Shown here: one piece after another, positions 11,050 through 22,012 of the stretch | Layout of the letters: the number at the start of each line of letters is the position of its first letter | Numbering within the stretch: the stretch's first letter is position 1 | DNA from: Telopea speciosissima | Taxonomy: Eukaryota > Streptophyta > Magnoliopsida > Proteales > Proteaceae | Direction of reading: 5' to 3' | NCBI RefSeq assembly: GCF_018873765.1 | Contig: NC_057919.1 | Span: 20,252,698 to 20,316,697 of the forward strand | DNA length: 64,000 nt | The notes under the pieces: generated by a model | What the model was told of the DNA's origin: nothing | What the model saw: only the letters and a program-made list of their open reading frames with translations | The model's database searches: none | Translations under genes and position numbers: made by a program

Positions 11050-12639
11050 CCAGAGGTTGTAGGCGAAGTTAACTTGCCAACGCTGGAGATTTCTCTCTAT
11101 AGGAGTGAAGAGTGAGAGACGATCGTCTTCAGGGAGGAGAGAGAGAGAGAGAGAAAGAGTTAATGATTTTTTTGGGAAGTGGAAAAGTTTTCTCAAACTT
11201 AACAGGCCAGGTGTCAAAACCAAATCGAAACAAAAAATTGATCTTGAAATCGAGTTGAATCGAATTAATTCGGTTTGGTTTCAGTTCAGATGTATGATAA
11301 TTTAATTCGGTTTGGTTTTGGTTTCAGTTTCATGTGCAAACCCGTTAATTTGAACTGAAATTGAATCGAATACCCATTTATTCGTAAACCTTATATTTTT
11401 TAATATCTTTTGGATAAATGATAATTTATTAAGTTAGTAAAGTAATCAAAATCGTATGCACCAAAATCAAAATGATAATATCTTTTGAAACAGATAATTT
11501 TGATGTGTTTCTCTATGATTTTATTGATGTGTTTTTTTTTGGAATTATAATTTTGATATGTTCCTTTAAGGTTTTGTGAGCATTTATTTATACAAATAGA
11601 GTCATTAGATAACAAAGCAAAACAGCAACAATGGATGAACTAGCAGCCTATAAAAAATGGAACTGTATTAAAAATCGAATTAAAACTCTTTTTTGAAACC
11701 AAATTAGAACAGAGACCGAACTGAACTGAGGTGTTTCGGAGTCGATTGTTAGTCCCAGAATCGACTCGGGTTTCGATTTGATTTCAGGTTACATCCATAA
11801 GGCATGAAACCGAACTGAATACCCGAAACCGAATCATAGAAACCGTAGGGTGTCATAACTGTAGACGATAAAAATCCATAACTAAAGTCCATGACCTGGC
11901 TCTCTTCACGTTTTAAATAAAATGGACAGACGAAGCTAAGAAACAACTCTTTGTTCTTTAATATAAAAAAGCAAAGATAACGCTGCACCATTAAAATATA
12001 TAAGGAAATGGGCATACTTGTGTCAGGTAGAGGTGTCCGAACCAGTTAATCAACTGAAGTCGATCGAAATCAATTCGAACCAAAACCGATATGGCCTATT
12101 GGCTGATGTTTCGGATTGGGGTAATGCAACCTCGCAAACGAATCAAATCTTATCGGAAACGAAATTTGTTGATACTGAATTGAAATCAGCTGAAAATCCG
12201 GACCAAAACCGAACAACCTCTCTAAACAGCTTCATGTCATTTCCCAATTGAGACTTTCGTTCGTTGAATTCTTTTGCAAAAATTTATAGGCCTTGATATT
12301 CTACTGGATAAGTAAATTTTTTACCACAATTAGAAAGATGATGTATGGGATGTGAGATCCTTGTAGTAGGTTGGACCAACATCCAATCGAGAGAGGTGCG
12401 AAGCCAAAAAAAGCTCTTGAAATTGCATATGGTTCAAGAGTCAGTTATCGAATCTCTTTTACAGTATCATATTAAGTGTTCAGTTGATAATTCTCTTTGA
12501 CAACTATACCTCTAATATTAATTAATTCATAGACATAAGGAATCCAAAATGCAAAACGAGAAAACTGTAACTGCAAATGAAGTTTCTTAGAAATTTATTG
12601 CCGCCAAATTTCAATTTAAGCAAATTTCAATTCAACAAA
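11050..12639. other. intergenic, degenerate repeats
   Basis: 11,140-11,157 is a (GA)n tract. 11,205-11,380 and 11,700-11,830 hold AACCGAAT/GGTTTGGTTTCGG-type words. 12,020-12,245 begins with AGGTGTCCGAACCAG and is similar. These look like decayed DNA transposons of the kind starting GGGGTGTCAA. No gene is supported. Confidence 0.35.
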
Positions 12640-12684
12640 TGGATAACCAAGGTTGAACATCTGGCTTACATTTGTGACACATGA

Positions 12685-13128
12685 CTATTTATTTACCAAC
12701 ATAAAAATGACTGAATCTTGTGCAGAGCAGCTTAAATTTGTGATACATGATATGCAAGAAATCGAAAGTTTTTTCTTAATTGTGTACACAAATGTATGGT
12801 AACCCGAACACAAACTGGACTGAAACTGAAACCAACCTGACAACACACCGATAAGAAATCCACAGGGTTGAGTCATAGAAGCACGTTCTTGAAGAATACC
12901 ATACAGAAAAACATTTTGGACATCCAATTGTTTGAGAGGGCAGTTGTGTGAAATAGCGATATTCAATATTATAGTATCCGTTGTACGTTTTAAAACTGGA
13001 CTAAATATACATACCCTCATAAACAAGGCCCTTCTGTTGTGTATACCCTTGCGCCAATAAACCAGCTCTACACCACTCAATTGATCCATTACTTCGTTGT
13101 TTAATGTGAAATATACATTTACAACCAA
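12685..13128 (-). pseudogene. copia reverse transcriptase fragment
   Basis: The translation contains FSPVLKRTTDTIILNIAIS and QLDVQNVFLYGILQE, followed by MTQPCGF. In intact copia elements this region reads roughly FSPVVKxTTIR...QLDVxNAFLxGxLxE...MxQPxGF. The YVDD active-site region is missing, so the fragment is not functional. Confidence 0.8.
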
Positions 13129-13149
13129 CTATGGACATATATATGTGTT

Positions 13150-13800
13150 ACTGGTGGAACCAAAACCCATTTACCATTTCTGAATATGATCTTTATATTC
13201 AACAGACATGGCCTCCCTCTACTGTGAAAATTTTTAACTTTGGAGGATGATAGTGTGAAGTCGAATAACAAGAAACAGCAGTTTCAAAAACTGAATCTCA
13301 GTGTTCTTTTGGAATTTAAGCATGACTTAATCAAGATCGTTCCATCTCTACAATATGTCATCGTCAGCAACCCCATTTTGTTCAGGAGTATGTGGACAGT
13401 TCACTTTAATGTCCAATCCCATGGCAATGAGAAAAGGTGCGAGTCTTTCATACTTGTGACCCCAATCAGTTTGCAGGTATTTGATCTTACAACCCAAGAT
13501 ATTCTCAGCAAATGTCTTACATTTAACAAAGACATTGAATACTTCGGATTTCTGTGCTATGGAGAAAATCCAAATAAATTTACTGAAAAGATCAGTGAAA
13601 TGAAAAAATTACGATAACCATTATGAGAAAATAATGGTGTAGGTCCCCGTACATCTGAAACAATTAAATCCAATGATCGTTCATAAAATGAAGTAGAAGA
13701 GTGAAATGGTAACCTATGACTCTTACTTAGTGTGATAAGCATCACAGATTCACAGCATCCAATAGATATATCAAAAAACAAAAACTGGAATAAAATTCAA
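13150..13800 (-). pseudogene. copia integrase fragment
   Basis: On the minus strand 13,781-13,557 reads KSHRLPFHSSTSFYERSLDL and SDVRGPTPLFSHNGYRNFF, the copia integrase start where the catalytic Asp lies in a TDVWGP-like motif (here SDVRGP). Further along, around 13.5-13.3 kb and in other frames, KYLQTDWGHKYE and HTPEQNGVA are readable, the later conserved integrase motifs. Frameshifts separate the pieces. The overlapping plus-strand ORF at 13,240-13,617 is antisense to this. Confidence 0.75.
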
Positions 13801-14050
13801 AATAAACATCATCATTCTTGCTGAATTTTTTAACCAAGATTAAGTTCTTTTTAATAACAGGAACACACAATATATCATTAAGCAGAAATAACCATGAGAA
13901 GTATTTGATGTAAATGATCCAATATGAGAGTTAAGAACACCTTGACCATTACCGACTTTAACTTGCTCAAATCCTTGGTAGTCAATCAGATTGAATGGAG
14001 AGATTCTAGATATCAGGTGTGATGTGGTATGTGACCCCTAAATCAGGATA

Positions 14051-15037
14051 CTATTGAGCATCAAAAGCAACCTCAGGTGCTGCTAACATGGCAGTGAGAT
14101 TAGGTGTAGTCAGTGGTTGATATGCATGATTAAAGCAATTGTGACAGCCAAGGGTTGTATGACCATACTTGTTGCAAACCTGCCAGATAATCTTAGTAGA
14201 AGAGATGAACTGAGATGGTAGAAGAGTTACAGAGGTATAACATCCACGTTGCCTACCTTTGCTACAATAAGAGTAATTGGAATGAAACTGACCTTGCATG
14301 GAAGAATGGAAATGGTGAGCAAAACGTCTTTTGACAGAAGAGGAGCCCCTACGAGAAGCTACATGAACAGAGGCTGGGGTCTCAAGAAGAGGCTTGTTGA
14401 GCTCCTCAATACATTGTTCTTCAGTATACAGATAGCCATATAAATCCTCTAACAGAAATAGGATCAGATCTGGTGTTGATCGATGTCACCAAAGAATTGT
14501 ATTCTATTCCAAGGCCAAAGAGAATGTTAAGAACGACTTCTTCTGAAATAGCCTGTCCAATTGCAGCAAGGTTGTCAACTAGAGTTTTCTTTTTCTGGAT
14601 ATATTCATGCATGGCGAATCCACCCTTTTTGAGATTCTACAATTGATAAAAGAATTGCATTATGTGAGCATGAGATTGGCCCTTATACATTTTGCTTAGA
14701 GCATCTCAATCGGCAGCAGAGGTTGTGTGACCGATGACTTACCCAAGCCCAAGCACGCCTTCTGTAAGAGAAAAGAGAAGCCAACTAAAGATTAATTGAT
14801 CTTGGTGCTACCATAGAGTGTGAGCAAGGTTGAGTCTGAGAAGATAAGTCAGTGAATTGATGAAATTTGGATGGAAGGACGAGTTTGATCAATGTAACCC
14901 ATCAAATCATAACCTTTGAGGAGTGGAACAAACTTGAGATTACCAAAGATGATAGTTTTGACAATCAAGTTTAATAGAGATGGACTGGTGAATATTATTG
15001 AGCTAAACCAGAAAAAAGGGATTAGATTGAGAATCAA
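14051..15037 (-). pseudogene. copia gag polyprotein with zinc knuckle, broken
   Basis: From the N terminus, 15,037-14,849 includes KFVPLLKGYDLMGYIDQTRP, matching the usual copia gag start (W..QFVPxLKGYDLMGYIDGT). 14,612-14,421 has VDNLAAIGQAISEE and YNSLVTSINTRSDPISV, the UBN2-type gag core. 14,299-14,051 carries a knuckle, CNKYGHTTLGCHNCF, a decayed CX2CX4HX4C. Stops and frame changes separate the parts. Confidence 0.8.
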
Positions 15038-15103
15038 AGGGTTGAGTAGAGTTAGAGAAATTTCCTGAAGTCATTGGGGATCAAAGATGACTGCAAGTCC
15101 AAA

Positions 15104-15115
15104 GCTCTGTTACCA
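15104..15115 (-). other. copia primer-binding site
   Basis: On the minus strand this reads TGGTAACAGAGC, one base off the TGGTATCAGAGC site complementary to initiator tRNA-Met used by many plant copia elements. It directly abuts the putative LTR and lies just upstream of gag. Confidence 0.65.
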
Positions 15116-15502
15116 TGAAAAGAACTTGGTTATGGAGAATAAAATACAAGATTTTAAGACAACAATTGAGATAATGTGGCACAGGTCGTTTATAATTGTA
15201 ATAACTGAGAAGATTTCTCCATAAAGAAGATTGCTCCATTTGAGAAGATTTTGAATTTTCTAACGGTTGAAATGATGTGGTCATGTTGGTTACAAATGTA
15301 ACAGCTAAAAAGATTGCTCCACAAAGTTTAAATTCTATAAAGGTTGAGACGAAGTGGCACATGTCGATTACAATTGTAGCAACTGAGAAGATTGCTCCAT
15401 AGATTTTGAATTCTGTAACGGTTGAGTCGATTTTGAATTCTATGTCATCTATTCACTCTATGCTGATTCTATGTTGCTTCTAAGTTTTGGGGGAATGATT
15501 CA
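15116..15502 (-). repeat. putative 5' LTR of the copia element with internal repeats
   Basis: It begins TG next to the primer-binding site and a CA lies at 15,501-15,502, giving a ~387-bp LTR; the outer boundary is a guess because no second LTR is present. Inside are about three imperfect repeats of ~80-95 bp, each with GTGGCACANGTCG-, AACTGAGAAGATT- and AACGGTTGA-like words. Such repeats are common in LTR enhancer regions. Confidence 0.5.
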
Positions 15503-15880
15503 GAAAAGCGAGGAATAAAGTCCAACCTTCCAAGCTAAAGATGCATATTTTCCCTCTTCCTTTTTCTACTTCAAAGTTAACCAGGCAAACGCTACAACTA
15601 AGTTCTACATACAAGAAAGCAGATTCTGCTATAACAATGCAAGTCTCCGAAGCTTTCCAGCGGACAGGATTCTATATAAATAAGTCCTCTCCATCAAAGC
15701 AGGCCAGAGATAAAAGGACCGCATTCAACGTTTCTTTTTACAGCTACCATAGACTGAATTGGCATCAACTACACCCAAGCTGTTAACACAAGCATGGTGT
15801 TATCATGGCAACTATGCAGAATCCATAACATTTAGATTAATTAACTGAGAAAAGAAGGTAAAAACCCATTCATATACCTT

Positions 15881-18800
15881 CTAATGTCTGCAACACCAGT
15901 ATGCAAAGTGCTCCTCCCTTCGATGTTTACTGACGAGGCCTCCACACTGTAAGCATATGAAACTGCTTCCGTCTGTGCAGGCATCCAACATAATCTGTTC
16001 CCTTCCAGTTTTGGCAAGAATTGAACTTCCATGAAGATCGGGTGCCATAGATGGGGCCCCAGAGTCAAAAGGTGATGGTTTAAATTTCAGTGGATGCGCT
16101 TCAGTAATCGCACATTCTGCAAACAAAGAAGCCAGCTCATCAGCAGCAGCATTTGCCTGCACTTTGTTTCGATACAGCTCACGAGCACGGTGCAGAGTTT
16201 GGAACACAGCCTCTTCTCCACCATCAGTTCTCATTAACATAATCACCTGTTGCCCAGAGTAGATGTCAAGTATCAATCAAGTAAAACAATATAAAGATAT
16301 AAATCATTGTACTCTCCAGATGAATGATTTATACTCTTTAGATGAATCACAGTGGTTATGAAAAAAGAAAAGGAATAAAGCACGAAGCTTCAGAAATGGT
16401 GAATTTTTGAGAGTTCAAAATATTAGATTCCTACAAATCTTCCTCACAAAATTTTGGATAATCGAACACCTCACCCCATCTCGGGCTCCCCTCAATCCAA
16501 CAAAACGAATTTCATCTTTGAACTTGAATATGTTTTTCCACATCATCTTTGGAACATATAACAGGCATTAAAGAAAACTTAAACTCCTAGAAACCCACAA
16601 TGGACCTTAGCAGACCTCCATTAGAATGTACCCATTAAGCAATAAAAATGCAATACATTGAACTTGAAATGCACATGTTATAAAATTTTTCACTAAAACC
16701 TCCATATGGTGTTTCTTGATCACCTACTGCATGAAAAACAGGTCTAGATAAAATAAAGAATTAGTAAAAGGACAAGGACAATCCTATAAGCTTTTTTAAG
16801 TGCTATATAAATGAGAAGTATTAACTATTACTGTACTGCATACATCAGAAACAACACAATTGGACACATGCATACACAACAGAAATCAAACCATTTATAT
16901 CAACAGTTAATCTGATCTTACAGCAAAATATAAAAAACTGCATTTTCTAGTATAACAACAGCATTTTGGGGGATAAATAGAAAACTCTGGCAGTTTTATT
17001 TTCAGGTTAAACAAATGGTTGCATTCCCCAAGTATCAATTGACCATACAGAATATTCAGAATCTATGCACACCTAAGGCCGGATTTGGTATGATTTCTAT
17101 TTCAATTTCAGGGGGTGATTTCTATTTAGGAAATTGTTTGGTTTGATTTTTGCACCCACCTTATTTCAGTGAAATAGAAATCAAGTGGAATAGAAATTCT
17201 GAAATAGCTGAAGAGGTGTTTCAGAATTTCTATTTCATTTAATTTCACTCTTGCTCTTTAGTGAGCACATGGTTAATTTGATTGGTGAGGTAGTAATTTC
17301 ATGTTAAAAATAAAACACCACCCTTCTTCTTCTCCTAATGGTCTCACCACCACCGCCACCACCACCTCCACCTCCACCTCCACCACTACCCCGCCACCAT
17401 CACTACCCTGCCGCCGCTGCCACCACCACCACCACCACCACCACCCTTCCCAAAGAAATATAGAGAATCTATTTTCAAAAATTGAACTACCAAATGGATT
17501 TTTTTATTCTTGAAATATTTAATATTGGTACAACCAAAACAATTTCAATTTTTTCACCAAAATCTATTTATTGACTATTTCATGAAATCAATCCAAAAAA
17601 GAAACAGAAATCATACCAAATCTGGCCTAAGTGAGAAATGTTGGACACTTCTCATAGAAATAAGTTCTAATTTTCACAAGCCAAAAATCCCAACATTATC
17701 AGTCACTGGCACCAAAAGTGCATGCTATTTACCATGGTCGTCTTACTTTGCCTAAAAGCCTTCACAGATCCATATAAACTCAACTAATAACATCATAAAG
17801 ACAAGTACCACAAAACTATAGCAGAAAGCCATAAGACAAGGAACAATAACTTCCAGAGAATGTTCAGTAGGCTTGGAATGCTCGCAAAATGCACATCAAG
17901 AAATTAGTGTAAAGTAGGTAAGACCCTTCACAAGTACAAGGTACATCATATAGAATCATGCTTGACAAGAAATGAAGTATACTCATTTCTATCATTGAAG
18001 CACTTCAAAAATTTAAGCAGCCAACAATGACATGCCTAGTGGCCTAAGACTTTCTTTCGATGAAAGTCCCGAACACAAGAAATTACACTCCCAAAAAGAA
18101 TTTAAGATTCCAAAGAAGTGACAGACCTCACAGAGAGATCCAGTTGATCTCCTAACAAGAGCCAATAATATTTCTACAAGAACTCAGAAGTCACAAAATT
18201 TCAGTCAAAAGGAAAACTCCCGAAACAGAGCCAAAAACATGCATACCTAATCACAATAGTTATCTGTTTTAAATCACAATGGGGCTTGGAATCAGAAAGA
18301 AATTATGGCATAGTTACTAATTCACTAGGAACATATGCAACTTCTGCACTGGTTGGTTAAGGACTAGTTCAAACAGCTGCTCAGGCAGCATTCAAATTCT
18401 GTGGACATGCTTTCCATGTCACCATCTACTGTTGGTAAGTTTCAGTTCCAACGAATTTCACCCTGTGGCATTGGACAGTATGGGATAACAGGAAAATTTG
18501 GTGCACCACATGGTTGAGGTGGGGAGCAAAACTTGTCAAATGGTCAATCCAAAGGATGACCTACCCATCCAAAATTTGGATTGAATAGATCAGCCCTCCA
18601 CAATGTCTAAATAGGTAGACTGTAAGGCAAGCTGGAATTTCCAAAATACACTCCTGATACCCTTTCCCACCCTTTCCCATCCTGCGGTGAATGGGATCCC
18701 ATTCACCGTGGGTGGAGGGAAACTTGGTCCTTCATTTTATACGATGTTTGAGTTTAATAGATATTGGATCTATAAAAATATTGTCTCTAATTGGTCACCC

Positions 18801-21432
18801 ACACAATGGAAATTAGGGTTTTGTTAGTGAGGTTGGGGATCATCTCTAAACACCAACACCTCAAGAGAACGGATGAGTGACAAATGGAAAAAGAAAATTA
18901 GGATTGGATGGAGAGGGGAACGTCTAACCAAGTTTGGGGATTAAGTAAATCTTTTCAAAATGGAAAGTAGTGGATGTAATATAAATTTGAAAGTACATAG
19001 TTGTCCAGGCGCCGCCTAGGCGTCCAGGCAGTTTTGTAGGGGTCAAGTGACATGCACCTTATTGCAAGGCGACAGGCGCCTTATTGCAAGGTACCTTGCA
19101 CTAGTTTTAGTGGATGTAAAGTACATGTTTTTATATTTGGTATTTCATTTACTTAAGATATTATTCATAAATAAGCAAATACCCCCTATTTGAATCCAAT
19201 AAAAATAGTTAAAAAATCAAATTCCAAAAGGATAAAATGTCATCTCCCCAATTCAAGAACAAAAACTGGATTTTCGACGGTAAGTGAAATTTTCAACTTT
19301 CTAATGTTGGGATTTTTCTCAAATCTAAAAATTCTATAAATCTTAATATGGTAAAACATTGCTAAAAAACAAAAGTGCAGTAAAATATTCATATGTTTTG
19401 TTATCTAAAAAAATATTTTCATTCAAAGCGATTTTGACAGCATTCGCGCATACCAAATAAGGTTTGACTAGAACATAACCTCTTCAATGTAAATCAAATT
19501 TAAGCAATTTTGGATTTGTTTGAAAGCTGGTTTTGTGCTCTACCTAATACTAAAAGTCTCATGTAAAAATAAAATCATTTGACTAGTCAAACTTCTTAGA
19601 GAACAAAAACATTTCTCTAAATCGAGAGCAATTTAATTACTTATAGATAAAATCATATTTTCTAAGAACAGTATAAATCAAATGTGAGATTAGTATAAAC
19701 CAAATGTATGTTTGATTGTTTCAAACTTCCAATAACTTGCTTCTTCAGTTCCGTCGCCTTCTAGTTCTATGTTGACTTTTGATGACTTGATGTGTCTTAA
19801 TGTTGATTTTTGATGACTTGATGTGGCTCGATGTTGACTTTTGATGACTTGAGGTGGCTTAATGTTGATTTTTGACGATATAAGGTATATATTGTAACAT
19901 ACAAAAATATTGTAGCATAGTAAATAATGTTAGAAAAGGGGGGAAATAAAAATAACACTTAGGGGCGCCTTGTCGCCTAAGCGCTTAAACACCCCTCCAC
20001 CGCCTTGGTCGCCTTGCCACCTTGACAACTACCTACTTATCTTGTAATTTCCGTTCTTATCTAGTGGATCTAAGAAATTTTTCCTTATTTTGATGAGAAA
20101 TAAGATCACGTAGGAGATTGGTTTCTTTGTTTGATGTAGTTACCAGTTTACTACCTATTTTAGGGTAGAGTGAGGAGTATTGTTCTTTCTTTATATATTG
20201 GATGTACCGAAATGAAATACACAGAGAATGATAATGAATTGAAGTTTGAAGTTTACCTCCTATCTTCCTTCCTCTATTTCTTCCTATGCTTATTTTTTTC
20301 CCCTTCTTCCTCTGCTGTTCCTTCTTCTTCCTTCCTGTTATTCCTTGTTTGCTAACCGTGGCTCCTACTACCCAATCAACAGGGCTGAGAGAGATTTGAT
20401 TGATCTCCCTCATCCCTAGCCCTTTCATTTCCAAATTTGGGGTGAGAGTACATCTGACATAGGCGACCCACTGCATCTATTTCCATTTCTTTACAGTTAA
20501 TAGATAACATACAAAAAGAGCTTCCTTCCCTCAACCAAAAGAAACCAACTCGTAATATTTCTCAATTGAACCGATTAGCAAGCTGCATCCAACCCTATAG
20601 AACTAGGTACCTTCGCCCTAGACACTGCTAAGGTTCATTTCTAGCAGCATGCACGGATGCACCTCATCTTTATGATCTTTTCACTGAAGATGCTTCTACT
20701 GTAAACTGAGCACTTGGCATATGGCCAAAGAAAATGAAGGACTAAGTTGTTCCATTTCTAAATTATTCAATGAAAAGAACAACACCCAATTTGAGTCTTG
20801 GGAATAAATTTTTTTTAGATTATACCATAGCTGAGACGAATGTATCCTCAAAGAATCCCCATGAAATTCACAACCGACCCTTCTTGAACTTGCATTGGTA
20901 GCACAGTGCTCTGCCATAAGGCCTAACAAGAAAGTCTGTAGATTCCCCATTTAATAGGTTCCCTAATATATTAAACCAATTAGAACTAACCCTACAGAAT
21001 TAGGAACCAACTTGCAACATCAATTGAACCAACCCTACAGAATTAGGTAACTGTGCTCTAAACACCGCTACGGTTCATTTTTATAGGCCATGTAGACTGC
21101 AAACTGAGAACTTGACATATAGCTAAGAAATCAAAGGACAGAAGCACGGACAAAAAGAAATGAGGAATCAAATCAGGAGAGAAAGGAAGAAAGAGGGTTT
21201 TCTGATCGTTCTGAATTACCGCTTGGAGGCCCAGAGACGGCTTCCCCTGATTGATGAGCTGGCGAGCCAATGTAAGTACGCTTCTGAGTTCCTCAGCACG
21301 GTTCGAAGGCTCCGGTAACGCCGTAGTGATCTGCGTCGCCGTCGTCTCAGTGTGCATTTCCATACCTGAACTCTCGTCCATGGCACCGGCGTACGAACCA
21401 ACGATATTTTCCCTATTCTTCTGGCTCTCCAT
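15881..21432 (-). CDS. conserved plant protein with C-terminal C2H2-like zinc finger, 192 aa
   Basis: Two exons: 21,432-21,220 (71 codons, ATG at 21,432) and 16,246-15,881 (121 codons plus TAG). They join in phase 0 at a GT donor (21,219-21,218) and an AG acceptor (16,248-16,247). Exon 1 encodes an acidic, polar N terminus, then a helical stretch ([20 protein letters not shown]). Exon 2 continues it ([18 protein letters not shown]) and has a low-complexity middle. The C terminus reads [20 protein letters not shown] then YWC, offering Cys169, Cys172, His179, His184 and Cys189 as a compact zinc site. I recognise the pattern from uncharacterised plant proteins of about this length labelled C2H2-like zinc finger. 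The biochemical role is unknown. The conserved helix-plus-finger suggests protein or nucleic-acid binding, which is inference. The intron is unusually long because of transposons. Confidence 0.75.
17077..17627. mobile_element. Tourist-like (PIF/Harbinger) MITE, 551 bp
   Basis: The ends are near-perfect inverted repeats of about 28 bp (left GGCCGGATTTGGTATGATTT, right ending AAATCATACCAAATCTGGCC). They are flanked on both sides by TAA (17,074-17,076 and 17,628-17,630), the target duplication of the PIF/Harbinger superfamily. Inside is a (CCA/CCT)n trinucleotide stretch at about 17,343-17,450 that produces a spurious ORF. It has no transposase. Confidence 0.75.
18998..20031. mobile_element. non-autonomous TIR element, ~1.03 kb
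   Basis: The left end TAGTTGTCCAGGCGCCGCC and right end (reverse complement TAGTTGTCAAGGTGGCAAGG) are inverted repeats starting TAGTTGTC. The subterminal regions are rich in GGCGCC / GCCTAGGCG words on both sides. The interior is AT-rich without coding. hAT-like ends are possible, but no 8-bp target duplication can be read. Confidence 0.5.
19770..19878. repeat. 31-bp tandem repeat, ~3.5 copies
   Basis: Units start at 19,770, 19,801, 19,832 and 19,863, exactly 31 bases apart, each opening TGTTGA(C/T)TTTTGATGACTT. It lies inside the 1-kb TIR element. Confidence 0.85.
20570..21140. repeat. diverged intronic duplication
   Basis: 20,570-20,643 (CCAACCCTATAGAACTAGGT...AGGTTCATTT) and 20,695-20,741 (CTGTAAACTGAGCACTTGGC) recur as 21,024-21,078 and 21,091-21,140 in the same orientation. 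A third short copy of the CCCTACAGAATTAGG word is at 20,982-21,000. This is a local duplication just inside the first intron. Confidence 0.55.
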
Positions 21433-21489
21433 TGTTACAGCAGCAGATAAAAATTCTGTTACATGTAACCATGAGAGGTGATATTTCAA

Positions 21490-21665
21490 TAAAGGGAGAG
21501 CGTTCTCTGTGGAAGAGCGCAGGACCCATGCTTGCGGCAGCCAATGAGAACGTACTGGCATTTCAAGGCAGGATTTCTGCCTTTCATGGGGGCAGGATGG
21601 TTATTTTGCCCCCCTTCCCCAACTGTGTCTGGCCCATCGGAGAATTTTTCTCCTTCAATAAATCA
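21490..21665. mobile_element. GC-rich foldback repeat family member
   Basis: It starts with GGGAGAGCGTTCTCTGTGG and ends in GGAGAATTTTTCTCC. Between are the family words AATGAGAACG, GGCAGGATTTCTGCCTTTCA and TGTGTCTGGC. It lies immediately upstream of the zinc-finger gene's ATG and so forms part of its promoter or leader. Relatives: 21.70-21.97, 23.36-23.77, 35.54, 40.84, 42.53, 51.4 and 53.2 kb. Confidence 0.5.
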
Positions 21666-21699
21666 CACATTTTGCGAAAAAGAATGCTACTTGAGCGCG

Positions 21700-21968
21700 T
21701 GTGATATGCTACCCCTGTGACCAGATAGAAGGGCGGGTTTCAGACTTTCATCCTCTCCCCTAGGAAATTCCACCTTTTCATGAGGGGCATGGTTGTCATT
21801 TTACCTGCCTCTGTGTCTGAGCACAGGGGTAGCGTGCGATATGATACCCCTGCAACCAGACAGAGGGGCGGGTTTCAAGCTTTCAGCCTTGCCCTCAGGA
21901 AATTCCGCCTTTCCATGGGAGGCATGGCAGTCATTCTACTCGCCTCGGTGTCTGAGCACAGGGGTAGC
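21700..21968. repeat. tandem dimer of a ~134-bp GC-rich repeat
   Basis: Two head-to-tail units, about 21,700-21,832 and 21,833-21,968. Each runs GTG(T/C)GATATG(C/A)TACCCCTG...GGGGCATGG-type...TGTCTGAGCACAGGGGTAGC. Identity is about 85%. The units share the GGAAATTC(C/A)(G/A)CCTTT(T/C)CATG words of the GC-rich foldback family. Confidence 0.7.
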
Positions 21969-22012
21969 GCAAACACACGCCCAAGAAGCATTCTTTCTCC
22001 CACACAATTTTT

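Larger units (their letters stand above)
12640..15502 (-). mobile_element. degenerate Ty1/copia retrotransposon, 3'-truncated
   Basis: Reading on the minus strand, the order is putative LTR (15,502-15,116), primer-binding site (15,115-15,104), gag with zinc knuckle, integrase and the first part of reverse transcriptase. This is the Ty1/copia order (integrase before RT). All parts carry stops and frameshifts. RNase H and a 3' LTR are not seen below 12.64 kb, so the element is truncated as well as decayed. It lies just downstream of, and in the same orientation as, the zinc-finger gene that ends at 15,881. Confidence 0.8.
16247..21219 (-). other. 5-kb transposon-swollen intron of the zinc-finger gene
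   Basis: The two exons are 213 and 366 bases, while the intron is about 4,970. It contains a Tourist-like element (17,077-17,627), a ~1-kb TIR element (18,998-20,031), a diverged duplication (20,570-20,740 and 21,024-21,140) and mostly AT-rich sequence elsewhere. No other coding segment of the gene is evident inside it. Confidence 0.65.

Noticed and set aside
10746..11072. Overlapping ORFs on both strands at 10.75-11.07 kb
   Set aside because: Produced by the hairpin and the GAGT/GA repeat; the translations are mirror images of the inverted arms.
13240..13617. 125-codon plus-strand ORF
   Set aside because: Antisense to the copia integrase relic, whose motifs are readable on the minus strand.
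17301..17513. Thr/Pro/His-rich 70-codon ORF
   Set aside because: It comes from a CCA/CCT trinucleotide repeat inside a Tourist-like MITE within an intron.
21216..21561. Longer minus-strand ORF starting at 21,561 and plus-strand ORFs over the same bases
   Set aside because: The true start is the ATG at 21,432, which begins the conserved-looking protein; upstream codons lie in the GC-rich repeat, and plus-strand frames are shadows.
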